DNA of 64,000 nt, from assembly GCA_051294375.1 (NCBI GenBank), contig CM119266.1:22419114-22483113 (forward strand). Direction: 5' to 3'. This stretch comes from Paraspadella gotoi (Eukaryota > Chaetognatha). The notes below the pieces were generated by a model that saw only the letters and a list, made by a program, of their open reading frames with translations, made no database searches and was not told the origin of the DNA. A program made the position numbers and the translations under genes. Shown here piece by piece: positions 1 through 15,779 of the stretch; the stretch's first letter is position 1; each line of letters begins with the position of its first letter.

Positions 1-488
1 TCGACTCTGAATGAAGGGGGGAATGCAGCGGAGTGACCTCAAAGCCTGAACGCAACGTCGGGTTTTCCTTTCACTCCTTTCCCCATTTCCACTCCTCTTT
101 CCCACTTCATCTCAATCCTTTACTCTCTCTCTTTCTTGCCGTAGGAATATGATTATTGTTACGCTGTCTTTAACAAAGTTATCTGATTGTATTTCTATAG
201 TGAAAATTTAAGCTACCTTTTGTGATTTTTTGACGATACGCTCCTTGGCGTAAAAAAAATTACAACCCTAGATCCTACTTTTCTTCCGTTAAATTTAAAA
301 ATTAACGAGCGTGACGAAAGCATAAAGAAAGGGAAGAGTCACATCGCTGACTTTCCGCGAAATCATCAAAAATTCAGTGAAAATCGTAATTTTAAAAAAA
401 TGCATAAAATGGGCCCGAGGAAAAATAAGCTTTTCTCTTGCCTCAAACCTAAAACGCGGGGAGGATGACATTTGCGAAAAACGGGATA
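1..488. repeat. First copy of a ~490 bp duplicated segment
   Basis: This stretch recurs at 2355-2852 with only scattered one- or two-base indels, many in homopolymers (for example three versus four G after AACGTC). It ends exactly at a 25-N gap (489-513), while the second copy reads on into unique sequence. The left end of the duplication lies outside the window. The pattern fits an unmerged contig overlap or haplotype better than an old genomic duplication. No coding signal is seen. Confidence 0.85.
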
Positions 489-513
489 NNNNNNNNNNNN
501 NNNNNNNNNNNNN

Positions 514-2354
<1,841 letters not shown>

Positions 2355-2852
2355 TCGACTCTGAATGAAGGGGGGAATGCAGCGGAGTGACCTCAAAGCC
2401 TGAACGCAACGTCGGGGTTTTCCTTTCACTCCTTTCCCCTTTTCCACTCCTCTTTCCCACTTCTCTCAATCCCTTTACTCTCTCTCTTTCTTGCAGTAGG
2501 AATATGATTATTGTTACGCTGTCCTTTAACAAAGTTTATCTGATTGTATTTCTATATTGAAAATTTAAGCTACCCTTTTGTGATTTTTTGACGAACGCTC
2601 CTTGCCGTAAAAAAAATTAACCAACCCTAGATCCTACTTTTCGTTCCGTTAAAATTTAAAAATTAACGAGCGTGACGAAAGCATAAAGATAAGGGAAGAG
2701 TCACATCGCTGACTTTCCTCGAAATCATCAAAAATTCAGTGAAAATCGTAATTTTAAAAAATGCATAAAATGGGCCCGAGGAAAAATAAGCTTTTCTCTT
2801 TGCCTCGAAACCTAAACGCGGGGGAGGATGACATTTGCGAAAAACGGGGATA
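2355..2852. repeat. Second copy of the ~490 bp duplicated segment
   Basis: Near-identical partner of 1-488, offset by about 2354 bp. It continues without a gap into AT-rich sequence ending at the N run 2922-3079, so it is probably the better-joined version of the locus. Confidence 0.85.
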
Positions 2853-5454
2853 AAACAATATTTACATCATTCATGGGATGAATTATAATCATTTTTAAAC
2901 GTAAAGGACAACAAAAAAAAANNNNNNNNNNNNNNNNNNNNNNNNNNNNNNNNNNNNNNNNNNNNNNNNNNNNNNNNNNNNNNNNNNNNNNNNNNNNNNN
3001 NNNNNNNNNNNNNNNNNNNNNNNNNNNNNNNNNNNNNNNNNNNNNNNNNNNNNNNNNNNNNNNNNNNNNNNNNNNNNNNCGTCGAAACTTCTGTGCCTCC
3101 CCTTTTGTGTCGCGCTCCGCCGATGGCAACCAGTTTCGCTCACCGGACCCGATGGCGCTGCATGACTCGCTCCCTGTCTCTCTCTCTCTTTCGGCTCAGG
3201 TTTTAGGACTCTCTCTCTCACATATCTTTCTCCCCATATATCCCCACAACCTCTCTGGCTCTATCTCCCCAAGCCTCCCCCTCCTCCTCCGCCTCCTCCT
3301 CTTTCAGGATTAATCCCTTTCCTAATCCTCGGATTATCCGTGTCGCTTCACGCCTGGGAGGAGAACTTTTTTTTGGCGCGGAGTAAAAAAAAAAAGGCCA
3401 CGAGGGGGATCGTGATTCGGTCCCTTTAAAAGGGCCGAAGAAAAGAAAAAAAAGTTATCCCTTTCCTTTTTTCTTGTCGTGAAGGAAAATCACGTTCGGT
3501 TAAATGATGAATCTGTTTTTTTTTTGTGAGCGTCTCTTTTCGTGCGTAGAAATAGAAAACGTTTCAAATATTTCGATTGTTTTTTATTCGGTTGCTAGGA
3601 GACGGTTTAACGTTCTCCCCCTTCCACTGAGTCCTCGTCGCCCCTGTTGTTTTTTTTCCGTTTCTGTTATGTTTCTCTTTTCCCTCCCGCTCATCCTCGA
3701 TATTTTCTTCGTCTTCATAGTCGCTCCTCTTTTTCGCATTTGTTTACATCGGCAATGTTTTTGTTTACTCCTGTCGGATCCCCGGATGTTGAAACATCCT
3801 TGTGAGATGAAAACAATCGCGCGACTTTCTGTCGATCAAAAGAGCATCGAGACGCGAACGAATTTTGCGAAAGAAAAAAGATTGCGGCGCGCGGGTGAGG
3901 ATGGCGGCAGCTGCGGAGGACGCCGAGCAGAGGATGCGACTGCTGCAAAGGTTAAAAGAAAGATCGAGTTCATTGGACAAACGAAATAAACAATCCGGTT
4001 CATAACGATATAAGCAGAAAGATATCATCCAGTTGAAAAGTGAATAATAGAAAATTGTACAATGTACTGAACTAATTGTATCCCGCNNNNNNNNNNNNNN
4101 NNNNNNNNNNNNNNNNNNNNNNNNNNNNNNNNNNNNNNNNNNNNNNNNNNNNNNNNNNNNNNNNNNNNNNNNNNNNNNNNNNNNNNNNNNNNNNNNNNNN
4201 NNNNNNNNNNNNNNNNNNNNNNNNNNNNNNNNNNNNNNNNNNNNNNNNNNNNNNNNNNNNNNNNNNNNNNNNNNNNNNNNNNNNNNNNNNNNNNNNNNNN
4301 NNNNNNNNNNNNNNNNNNNNNNNNNNNNNNNNNNNNNNNNNNNNNCCCTTTTTCGGTCGGCCTCTTCCTTAGTCTTCCCTTTTTCTTTGTCCATTTCCTT
4401 TTTCCCAACATCGTCTCACTCTCGTTTTCCTCTTTGCTTTTATCTTCCATCGAAACCTTTAATTTTTCGTTTTTCACTTATTCTTTTTTCNNNNNNNNNN
4501 ACCCGTCTTTTCTTTCTATTCTGAGTGCTCGCCCTTCTCACTGAAAATAATAAATAACAAAGTAACTGATTAAATGTGTGATTGGCTGTTTATTNNNNNN
4601 NNNNNNNNNNNNNNNNNNNNNNNNNNNNNNNNNNNNNNNNNNNNNNNNNNNNNNNNNNNNNNNNNNNNNNNNNNNNNNNNNNNNNNNNNNNNNNNNNNNN
4701 NNNNNNNNNNNNNNNNNNNNNNNNNNNNNNNNNNNNNNNNNNNNNNNNNNNNNNNNNNNNNNNNNNNNNNNNNNNNNNNNNNNNNNNNNNNNNNNNNNNN
4801 NNNNNNNNNNNNNNNNNNNNNNNNNNNNNNNNNNNNNNNNNNNNNNNNNNNNNNNNNNNNNNNNNNNNNAGAAAGACAGAAAGACCGAATTCTTTTGAGT
4901 GTGACTCTGGTTGCGCCTATGCCGCTACAAGCTTCTGTATCCATAATGAATTAGTCCTCCTTCTTTTCGATGGAAAAAGATCCGAAGAGGAAAACGTTCG
5001 GTCCGCGTTTTTTTTTCCGGTGGTGGTTGATGATCCGACTTCGGGGTGGTCTCTCGTGAAAAATAACAAAAGAATTTGTTAATTTGTAATATTTTATAAA
5101 ATGAATTCAATGAATACGTTTCATGTAGTTTCTTATTTGATTTTCTTCCTTTTTTTATCTCAAAAGGTTTGGGAATTCTGCCATAAAGAAAAATAAAGAA
5201 GAAAAGGAAAAAAGTTACTTCAGTCAAATGCGTGTTTTTGCGTGTGAGTGTGTGCGTGTGTGTGCACATCTCTGTGAAGGAGAGAACTCGAAAATCTATT
5301 CAAATTCCCGTTTTGAGGTCGAAACGTTTGATTTTTTTTCGCCTTATCTGATAAATAGGGATGTCAGCCAGGCTGTGTCGAAATACTTATTATATTGCAA
5401 TTCTCATTTTTCTCTATTTTACGTCTTCGCTATAAGTTTTTTATCTCCCTTTGT
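2853..5454. other. Gap-rich non-coding stretch
   Basis: Unknown bases fill 2922-3079, 4087-4345, 4491-4500 and 4595-4869. The sequence between them is pyrimidine-rich or AT-rich. Open frames here are mostly made of N, and I see no exon with supporting splice sites. Confidence 0.6.
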
Positions 5455-5546
<92 letters not shown>

Positions 5547-5561
5547 TTTTCTTTCTTTCTT
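5455..5561. repeat. (TTTC)n microsatellite
   Basis: Roughly 26 copies of TTTC with one interruption, grading into degenerate TTTC-rich DNA up to about 5665. The Phe/Leu/Ser-rich open frames through it come only from the repeat. Confidence 0.95.
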
Positions 5562-6234
5562 TAACTTTTTTATCTCATTTTCTTCTTTCTAACTTTCTTT
5601 CTTTCTATCTTTTTTTTCTTTCTGTCTTTCTCTCTTTACCTCTTTCTTTCTTTCCATCTTTCAATGAAAGTCCCTTCGAGCCACTCTCCGCTTTCGGGAT
5701 GAATTCATCAGAAAAGGGGTGTGACTGAATGATAATGAAAAACTTTAAGCGATCGACGACCCGCAGGGCGAGAGGCGTTGGTGACTGGGTGCTTGGGGTG
5801 ATTGAGGTGATGGTTTGGGGTGATTGGTTGGGGCGATTGGGTGATGATGGTTAAGGTTGGGGTAGAATTGGCGGGTTAGATGCCGGGTTCCTCAAAATAT
5901 TAAGTAGGAACAAGGAGCGAAAGTTTTTTCTAAATTTAAAATCCAAATATAACTCGAGCGAGAGAAAACCGCGGAGAATTAAAAAAACGAACCAAGCAAA
6001 AAACACTCTCATGTTGACAACATCGATGTTTTTTTGTGGAAGGAAAGAGAAAAAAACAATGTTGTATTTTTTGGGGGTCGAATCGCGAGATCGTATCTCT
6101 TTGTCTTCGAACTTCGAGGTCCAAAAAATCTCTCATTTTTTTTATCTTTTTTCTTTCTTTTTCTTATTCTATTTTTTTTTTTTTTTTTTTGAGGCGAGGG
6201 TCGACAAATCCGCATCAATTCGGCCAACACTTTA
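5562..6234. other. Low-complexity non-coding stretch
   Basis: After the degenerate TTTC tail there is a G/T-rich patch (about 5770-5880) made of imperfect GGTGATTGG-type words, then AT-rich DNA with T runs. No gene is seen. Confidence 0.55.
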
Positions 6235-6261
6235 CCTTATCAGCGAAGAAAGGAGAGAGAG

Positions 6262-6312
<51 letters not shown>

Positions 6313-6668
6313 AAGAGAGAGAGAGAGAGCAGAGGAAAAAAAAAAGTGGGGGGAGAAATTTATGAAGGCCCAGATTTTTTTGGCGAAGAATAAAAAATTG
6401 ATCGGGGAACAGTTGGAGGGATGATGGGGATTGGTGGGGTGGTGGCGGTGGGTGGGGTGGTGTGGTGGTTAGGAGTGACTTAGTAACGGAATTTCTTATC
6501 TTCGAAAGAATCGATTTGGTCGACTTTTCAATTTTATTTCTTGAGGGAAAAAAAAAAGTGAGAGGGGGATGGAGTGGGGAAGGAAGCTGATTGAGTCAGG
6601 GGGACCGGAGTTATTTTGTTTTATTATTGAAAAGTTTGGCCAATGGAAAATAGTTGGGATTAGTCAAC
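6235..6668. repeat. First copy of a ~430 bp duplicated segment at the left edge of the AT-rich island
   Basis: A GA-rich tract followed by unique sequence (including GGAGTGACTTAGTAACGGAA) recurs at 17707-18125 with small indels. Similarity stops near 6668, where AT-rich DNA begins. Together the copies bracket about 11 kb of different composition. Confidence 0.85.
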
Positions 6669-9600
6669 ATTAAAACTATAATTTTAAGTAAAAAAGGGAA
6701 ATGGTCAATTGGTGAATACTCTGGGGAATCTGGCTTTGATGACACTAGAATTTCTTGTAGCTCAAAGCAGATAATTAATCTTAAATACTAATGAATATAT
6801 ATCTCAGTCTTTAATAATATATATATTTATGAGCAGAATAGTTTAAATATTTTTTGTCATAAGAGTTTTTTTTTTTTTTTGTATAGTTACTTGTCCTAAA
6901 TATTTTTTCTATGTTGAGGGATTGGCTGAGTAGAGCAAAAAAGTTAAACAAGAAATATAAATTACAGGATTTTAAAAAATGTTCTGTTTTCTCAGTAAAA
7001 ATTAAAAAAAATTTTCATGAGTTTTCTTATTTTGGAGCGCAAACTTATCATAAAAATATTTAAAAAAGAATTATACTTTGTGTAGACCAACTTTCATGAG
7101 CCATTTGCGAGGAGAGTTGCGTTATAGAAGAGGATTATAGAATATCTGTATCACATAATACATGCTATAATACACCATATTAAAATTAATTACTAAGGAG
7201 TATATGACAGCCATATAAAGATATTTTTTTGGGTCCATCTGAAAAGTATAGCACTTAAAAAATGTATAAATTTTATTGCTGATCGACGCAAAAATGTACT
7301 CGTCTAGAATCTATATTGTTGAACTCACACGACCCATGAGATGCGGCTACCACGCCTGATCTCTTGAAGTAAGTTAAAGACCACCATCGTTCTTCTCTGA
7401 TCTCTCTCCCTGCAAAAATCACGATTCCTGCTCCCTGTAGGAATCAAGACGCCAGAAGAAATATGCGCAAATATAGCCCTGCAGCTAGAACAAGATACTT
7501 GATCAAGTGACCATTTCCTGTCTTCACATAATGGGGTACAAAAAATTTCCTGAACAATCGTAAATAGATCATGTTCTCTTAAAATATTAATTTTGTAAGC
7601 TTAATAAAATTTTACTCATTTTTACCAATGCGTCCATCTAAGCAAGCAAACAAAAAATTAATGACAACCTTTAATATAATAAAATACGAATCAGTTGCAA
7701 AAATTGAGGCCTGCTTAAATTTGTCTCGAGGAATCTGAAGAGCATACAAATAAACTATTTAGAGCAAAGATTATATTGGATTTTGAGAAAACCCATTAAA
7801 TGGAAATACACGGGACTAGGGTTTTGTTTAACATTAGTAACATCGGTAACATCATTGAATACGTTAACTTTTCTACCTAATATATCCTAACTGTAAAATC
7901 AGCAAAACCTAGAGTAAAAAATTATTGATCCTCATTAAAAATAAAGTACATCTTAAAGGAGGAGGCTCGAGAATCCTCCCTCAGGACCATATGAACAAGC
8001 TTCTTATGTCAAGCATTCACAAAAACATACTTCTAGGATCTTGTGGTTTCCTTATGAAATGGACGTCGACCAGTGGTAATAACTATTCAAATTTGAAAAA
8101 AAAAATGTTTGTTGTTTATATTCGAACTAGAGCCTCATCGCATCCATGGACAATACAGACCTGCCGGTTTAAACATGATTAAAACGTTTAATTTTTGGGG
8201 TTCCAGTGCATTGAAATTTATTCTTCTCTCTATTGAAAACCATATTCTCTGGATCATTAATTTGACAATCATCGATCACCTTATCTCCTAACTCCCTTAT
8301 CCATAGATTTATAACCTTAACCGTTAACCCTAACGCTCAAATCATTAACCTTAATCACTAACCTTGTAATAAAAAGATGGTATGATGCGGTTCCGGCTGT
8401 CATCGAACTGTCGCGCGTGGTAAACGCTTAGCAAAATTTCCATCCAAGATACCGCCACGCTATACGAATGAGGCGCGGTGCACTCTGAATTTGGGAGTTT
8501 GACAATTGCAACGTTTAAGGGTCTCCTAATTAATAACAATTTGGATGACTTATAATAACCCGATTTTAGGTCTTAAACGTGCTATTTACCATACTATGTT
8601 GTAGCATTCGTGAATATAATGCTCCTCTGAATGGGTTCTATACTCAAGTTCCGCACAATACTAATCTCTAATTCCGGTCTATATTTTTACTTCGCCGACC
8701 GTGATTTGTTGCGGTCGGTCTAATTCTCTTTTTCGCTTCTTATGAGCAACGGTATAAAAATCTTGCTACAAAAATATATCCCTTAAAAAAAAAAGACATC
8801 TGCCTTAAGAAAGGGGGTTCATAAATGAAAATCCATTTCCTCCAAAAAAATTTGTTAAAAAAATTAAAAACCCCAAATTTCCCTAACAAACCCCTAACCC
8901 TAAACGCCACCTAATCCCTAACCCAACCTCAAACCCATGTTACTAAACCGTTTCAAAACATATAAATAAAAATATTATTTTTTCTCCTCTTTCTTTCATT
9001 GTTTTGTTTCACTTACTTGTTTCTGGCTTCCAAATGTAAACCTTCTCTACTCAGCGACGAATCCAAACCAATTCCTCCGTATCTTTGTGAAACAAAATTT
9101 TTTCAAAACTCCTTAAAATACTTCCATCACAAATACCACGTCTGTAATAACCTATATATTACTCTGTGTTTAAACATAAATCGTGTTTTATGTGCGCTGA
9201 TGAAAGCTTACATTGAAGCTTAAACAATAGTCCGAAATATTATGTCTTTCTTATAAAACTCGTACAATTCATTTTGCTAATCTCAAATCATAAAATAATT
9301 TTTTTTAAATTATTATTTATTATAAAAATTATAAAATTTATATTACCGAAACAAAAAATAAAATTATTATTTTATTTGCGTAATATCATGAGGCAAACGA
9401 GAGAGTACCTTATATGTGTATCGGCACTTAACAAACGCCTTGCGTCGCTCGAACCCACCGACACGGTGGTGCCTAATTGCCTAAAGGTTTGCTCGACGTG
9501 CGTTGACCTGCAAGGGCCGAGGGGGGCGCGACGCGATGTGGTGAATAAATCCTTAAAGCTTAACCTTAATATTAGAGATTTGAGATATTTAACGGAAGGG

Positions 9601-12600
9601 AGAGAGCAGAAAGTTAATTTTTGTTATAATATCTACAACGGATTTACGCTCGAGCTTTTTGGACAAAGTCTACTGGATGCGATTACTTCTTTCTGTTCCT
9701 AATTGCGGCGGTCACTTATTGTCGTATCGTGGTTGAAATCGTTAGAGGGCTTTGTAAGTGCTCGTGAGCCAGCGGTAGCCATAAGAGAAGTTGGAAACCG
9801 AGTACTTGGAGCTTATCCGGAGCTGCATCCTGTAGTAAAGGGAACGTCGTCGCTAATCAGAGAATCGACTGATCACAATGGAAAGCAGGACGAGCCCAGC
9901 GAGGACGGCGGAAAGGATAGGAATACGGATCCGCCGAACTCACACCTAAACCCTAATTACTGTTTTTATGACAATTGAAACATTTTTGAAATATTATACC
10001 AATCTTCATCTGATTAGGTGATTAGGCCAGGTAGCTCTGGGAGTGAATAAACGGACTGTGAGAGAGTCTTGATTAAAAGCTTGCAGGGAATTTCTGCGAG
10101 AAATGAAAATTATGCTGTAAAGAGTAGGAGGCCTAAACCATCCAAAGTCAAGAAAAGGCGAAGGATAGCTTATGTTCATTTGATACATTACGTTGTCCAA
10201 GTTTCATTAGAATCCGCGACGCGATTATGAGCAATCTAGAGAATTTAAGGCTCAAAACTTAACGATGATATATCGACTTGGCCGAAAGTAACCAAAAGCC
10301 GATGAAATTTAAATATACAGCATTAATATAATCTATCATGGAAAGCATAGATTAATATAATCGATTAAAATATTTTTTTCGCAAAATGCTTCGTTGCTGA
10401 AAGGTACTGAGCCTAACTATAAAATGATTACTAATTATTATATATGTGACATATGGATTTTTTAAAAAAAGCATAAAGAGAGTGAAACAAAATATAATTT
10501 CGAGGCTTTTAAAAGTTACATTTTCTAAGAAAAGAATCAAATAACTGAATAAAACATAGAGAGAAAAGATGATGAATGATATAGAATTTTTATGGTGTTT
10601 TCTTATATTTTTGACTCTACTTAATACAAAATGAGAGAGAGAGAGAGAATTATACTTTGGTAGGACAACATTTTTAATAAGCTATCTGATCTGAGTCTTA
10701 AAAATTTTTAAACCTTAACCTATCTATAAAAAAATAATAGACTAGGGGACATAGAGCCACACTAGCAAATTTTTTGTCGCTGTGAAATAATAGTCTTAAA
10801 TATGCAATAAATTTTCGTTTGAGGCCTGTATCTCACACTACAATTCTGACAACCAGCCCTACCGGAAAGGAAACAATACATTTGACAAAAAAAAAATCAG
10901 CAAATATAATACATTGGCAGTGATTTCTATCTAGGAATTAGGCATAAAAACCACTTTTTTCAATTTGTCTCAGAATATTACCAACTCAAAAATGATTAAA
11001 TTGCTTTAAACTCTAAGACCAAGTTGGCTAGACTACGGGATTAAATTGAAATCCTCTACTGTCATTTTTCTAATTAAGAATCAGAACATTTTTGCCTACT
11101 TTAATAAAAAAAATTATGTCCATTTTTGTCCATTTTTTGAGACGTTTTTCTTGAGATTTGATAAATGCAAGATCAATTGAAGAAAAATTTTTTACTCTGG
11201 CTTTTCCGGGTCCTTCTCTTCTTTAGCCTGTCTTGAAATGGTTCATTTGATGTTAATCATCTATTTGTTTGCTAAATGAATTAAATTTTTTAAATTGACT
11301 ATCAAAACTTCCATTTTTAACATTTATTAAAATTCTGTTAAATGAAAATACTTCAAAAGTCCACTATTCTAATCAATAATCCCCATTGTTGGTGCTTCTG
11401 GTACGCTAAAAAAAATTAAGGCAAAAAATATTTAATACTTTAGCTGGAAAAAAATTTTAAGCCAACTTGAGAGATTTTGTGAAGGTGCGTTTTATTTTGA
11501 ACTAAACTCGGTTTTTGACTTATTTATAGTTTTAATTAGCTGAAGAAACTATACTAAAGTTGTCGAATTAAAAAAAAAACCGCCCTTCTTTTAATTGAAG
11601 AGGGGAAGCGTCAGCAGATTAATTTTCGTTTCAATCGCATTTTTTGGCTGGAAAAATTTCCGCAAAAATCTGTCGATTTTTTAAAATTCTGCTTGGCAAC
11701 CAAACTTCCGCTAAATCATACCACTACTCTAGAATTTTTTTTTTCTACATTAACATTTTAAAGATTTTTATACACCAGTATGATATGAATGCAAAAATGA
11801 GTGAGATGAGTGGAATGAGAAAAAGAGAGGAAGAAAGAGAATGGGTGAAAAAAATTGAAGGAGAGGGAGAGAAGAGTGGAAAGGAAATTAATATAATGGG
11901 GAGAGGGGGGAAACGAGGAACAATTGAGGAGAGAAGATAAAGATAAGAAAAGGGAGGAAAGAAGAATCAGATAGGGAGAAAAAACAGGAGATTGAGAAGA
12001 AGGAAAGAGAGAGAGAGAAGAAAAGAAGGGATGACACAGAGAAGGACAGAAAAGTTATGAGAAAGGAGAGATACACGAAAGAGAGAAAGAGAGAAAATAG
12101 AAGAGACAGAGAGAAAAATTCAGGAGAGAAAAATAGATATGGATAAAAAAAAGAAAACATAGTTTTAAAATAATAACGTAGTCCATTGTTTGCTAAAGCA
12201 GTAGTATATTTAAAAACCGCGATAGATCTGACGACAATTTAATCTTTAAAAGTTACGCCCTTACCCAGAAAATCGTTTTAGTTTAATCTGTAGTTATGTC
12301 AGATAACCGTAATTAGAATGATTGTACGTAAAAGAAATCCAGTGTCTTACCGTATTTGGAAAGCATAGAATTCATCCAGTGAGTTCTATGTTATAAGGAG
12401 AAGATAACTAAGCCAACCGTTTTTTTTAAAGAAAGAGTGGTTTCCATATTCTATCAGGTGGAAAAAAAGAAATAATAGTGTATTTAAGTTCAATTTCATT
12501 GTTTGAAAATACCCAAAACAAATCACTTGCCACATGTATACACGTTTAAAGTTGTTTTTTTTTTTTCGTTTAAAAGATTTACTTTTTTTCTTTTTTTTTT

Positions 12601-12949
12601 CTGAAAGAAAAAAGATGAGACAAATTTAATAATTTCCGCGAGAATGAAAAAGAAAGCAATTGTGAAAAACCGTATTGGGATTTTTAAAGAAACAAGTATG
12701 AACATGAAATATGGTGGAGTGTTCTGTAGCGAGCGGAGCAAGCAAGAAAACGAGAAAATATTTTTGTATTTATTTATTGTTAGGAAAGATGCTGATAAGA
12801 GCTTAGTAGCGAGTTATTGAGACGGGTTGTGGTCTCGTTTTAATCAGGAAGATTAGTGTTTCCCTTTGAAAGTGTAATAGAAAGACGCCGGAAGGAGGTG
12901 TTTACACTCCATTGGAGTTTATTTTTCACCATCAAATCTTACTTTTGAT

Positions 12950-13250
12950 GGGCAATGATTTCAAAAAGAAGCGGACACGGGCCTCCTTACGCCTCCAAAC
13001 GTTTCCACGACGAGAGGTTGGGAAAGTGGATTCCTTGGGACTTGGCAGTTTGGCAAAGTGCCCGCGGAAATGGATTGGCCGCTTGGGACTGGGCGAATAC
13101 AGAAGGCCCGGGAGCTTCCCACTTTTTCGGGGGTCAAGGTTCGAATCCGGTCGTGTCGACCTCCATAAGGAACCCGCGATCGTCGTGGCAATGTCAATGC
13201 ATATCCCACAATCGGTCTTCCGTTCCAGTTAACCACAACTGTTGATTCTC
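12950..13250 (+). other. GC-rich block with tRNA-like internal promoter words
   Basis: Within AT-rich DNA this block carries TGGCAAAGTGC (near 13050, close to a Pol III A box) and GGTTCGAATCC (near 13138, a perfect B box). The spacing of about 90 bp is too long for an intact tRNA. A tRNA-derived SINE relic is the likeliest reading. The overlapping open frames on both strands show no known domain. Confidence 0.35.
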
Positions 13251-13740
13251 CTTGTCCCAGTCCAGGAGCATTCAACGTTATTGTACTTGGTATAAAACAA
13301 GAATTGCAGAACATCAAAAATATAATATAAAGCTTTTTATTTAAAATTTAATAATAAAGCTTAATTATAGCAAAACGAAAACCTTAATTGAAAATAATGG
13401 TACGAAAAACAAGTTATTACGATTCAACACGTCAACGCTAACTGTAATAAAAACTGTTGAGAACTGAGAGGGCGGGAACACGAGCTGCATCGGAATTCCT
13501 CTGATTCCTTTATACAAAGTTAATTTATAAAACAAAAGGAAGCGCTAAGTAGTCGCATAGTCTGCCCGTCAGCATTAAACGACAAAAGGGCAAATTTCTA
13601 ACTTTTCGAAAGTGTACTACTCTAATATATTTTTTAAAAAAGATAATTATTACCTAATATTAAGGCGTAAGTGAAAGTTGCAGATCAAAATTCGAATAGT
13701 TGTTATAAACAGTACTTGTACTACAAGAACATTGATATGT

Positions 13741-13825
13741 GAAGAGACAGTGATAATTGTTATGTTTAGTGACAGAACCGTTCAATATAAGCAGTAGGCT
13801 CTCCCGGAACAGGTGAAAACATAGT
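13741..13825 (+). repeat. Partial copy of the SINE-like family (5' part)
   Basis: It shares GACAGAACCGTTCAATATAA and the preceding GAAGAGACAG with the full-length copy at 30455-30690, then diverges. Confidence 0.7.
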
Positions 13826-14439
13826 AAGTTCTCTCAATAAATTAATGATAAAAGTGACTGTTAGAGAATATGAAAATAAAAGATAGATTTTAAAAAATTA
13901 ATCTTATTAATAAGCGACGGAAGGCATTTTAAAGATTATTTATTACTATATAAAGTTAAAAATTTTTTTTGGAAAATTTTTTCATAATTTTTTTTAATGG
14001 ATTCTGATAGAGCTTAAAAAGTTAGATAAAGGTTCATTAATACAAATTTTTAAAATTTTTTTTGTTTTATTGGTAAAATTTTTAAAAAGACTATAAAAAT
14101 TCAGCCAATGATGATGATGATTGAGATTTTTTTAACGGTTTTTTCTGTTTTTAACCAATTTCTGTCAAAATTTAAAGATTGAGTACTAACTTCATTTAAC
14201 TTTTCAAAGCTCTATTAGGAATCCCGGGTTCCTTAAAAAACTAATTTTTTACCAAAAAAATTTTTTGTCATTTGTTATATTATTAATAAATATTTAAAAA
14301 GCTTCAGTGCAAGCAAACCCAATGAAAACTAATTAAAAAAAGTTGCATTGAAAATCGATTTAGTAATGAGAAAGGAAAAAATGAATTTTTTTGAGAGAAT
14401 AAGGAAGTTTTTAAAAAAGTGTTCAATTTTGGCCCGCCT

Positions 14440-14640
14440 TAAATAAGCAGGCTGGCGTGAGCTTGGATCCAGAGCATGTAGACACCATGTTACAGGCGGC
14501 GGTAAGCGCCCCCCGTCGCCTATTAACTGCTAAGGCGGCCCACCGGGCTAGAACCCGACCTTTGTTGGGGGGAGGCGAATGATTTGCCTCCGGCACCAGT
14601 GGGCTGCTGATAAGGGTTGGTGGAATTTTGTAGCCACCAT
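14440..14640 (-). repeat. Copy of a tRNA-derived SINE-like element
   Basis: It matches 30455-30690 over about 200 bp, sharing ACACCATGTTACAGGCGG, GCGCCCC, CCACCGGGCTAGAACCC and GGAGGCGAATGA. Read on the minus strand, GGGTTCTAGCCCGG resembles a tRNA T-arm with its B box, so the element is placed on the minus strand. Confidence 0.7.
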
Positions 14641-14896
14641 AAATATTATATATATTTTTTATTAAAATATTATCATTTTGCATACGCCCAATGGGATTTA
14701 GGGTTAGGGTTAAGGGTTAAGCGTCGCCCATAGTACATACATGAAAGAATGTTCAAAAAATTTTTTGTTTTTAAATTCTCTTAGTTTTTAAAAGCGGACT
14801 CGAATTCCTCATAAAAAATTGATATAAGAAAATATAAGTCTGAATTGAAAAATATTTAAATTAAGTTAGCCAAAAATTCAAAAAACTATGTGGAAA

Positions 14897-15007
14897 ACAG
14901 GGGGTTTACGCCGCTCTACACGGTGTTACAGCTTTGATCCAAAGCTCAGGGACTTCTTATATTTGAAACGGTTCTGTCACTAACTCATAACAATCATTTA
15001 CCGTCGC
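14897..15007 (-). repeat. Inverted partial copy of the SINE-like family
   Basis: The reverse complement contains GTGACAGAACCGTTTCAAAT followed by AAGTCCCTGAGCTTTGGATC, matching the 5' half of the 30455-30690 copy. With 13741-13825 it forms an inverted pair about 1.1 kb apart around the 14440-14640 copy. Confidence 0.65.
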
Positions 15008-15779
15008 TTTCAAACTTATTTTTATACTAAAATTTTAATTATAGGTTAATTATAATAGTTTTTAAGATTTGACCCCACTTTATGAAAAGATTTTTTTAAA
15101 AGTTATTTTTTTTGCGTGAGGGATTCGAATCTGCTTTAAAAAAAAAATTGGACATTTTCTATGGTGATAAAGTAAGAAAAAATAAAAAATAAAAATTTTT
15201 TGTATTTAATGTCACAATGTTCAAAATGTTCACAATGTGAGCTAACAATCGAATTTTTGATTCAACTTTCTTTAATATTTTTGTGCTAACGCTTTACTAA
15301 TTACCACCTAACCTTCGGTACCCCTATCACCCCTAACCCCGGTCCGGGCGAAAGTAAAATTATTATTAAATAATTAAATATATTTTTTTGACTGGAAAAT
15401 ATATTTTTTAATTATTTATTTATTATACTTTATAAACCTCCAAGATGGGCATAAAAACATTAATTAGTAGTAGTCTATATATATCTTTGAACATAATATC
15501 TTTCATTAGATTGGGGTAAGAAATAGTGCTTAGAAACTAGCGTAAAAAGAATGATCCCTGCAGGCTTTTTGTTATTCGCTGTACTGGTATATGTTGAGAG
15601 ATGACGTTGCTCATCTGTTTATTTTTTCAATCATGATTCGTTTTTTGTAATTTTGTCTACATCAATCTAGATCTGTGTGGCTACTTCTATGTTCTTTAAA
15701 ACCTTTTCTACGTTTTTAAACAGAGAGACCAGACACAGTGAGAATTTCCAGCGTCCCACCAAAACGGCTCTTTTTACCG

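Noticed and set aside
9373-9978. Two consecutive frames (about 110 and 91 codons) split by a stop
   Set aside because: No domain recognised, no convincing ATG for the second, and the setting is a repeat-rich AT island. At most a decayed mobile element.
14698-14730. TTAGGG-like repeats as an interstitial telomere
   Set aside because: Only a few degenerate units. Similar words occur inside the MITE-like elements, which explains them better.
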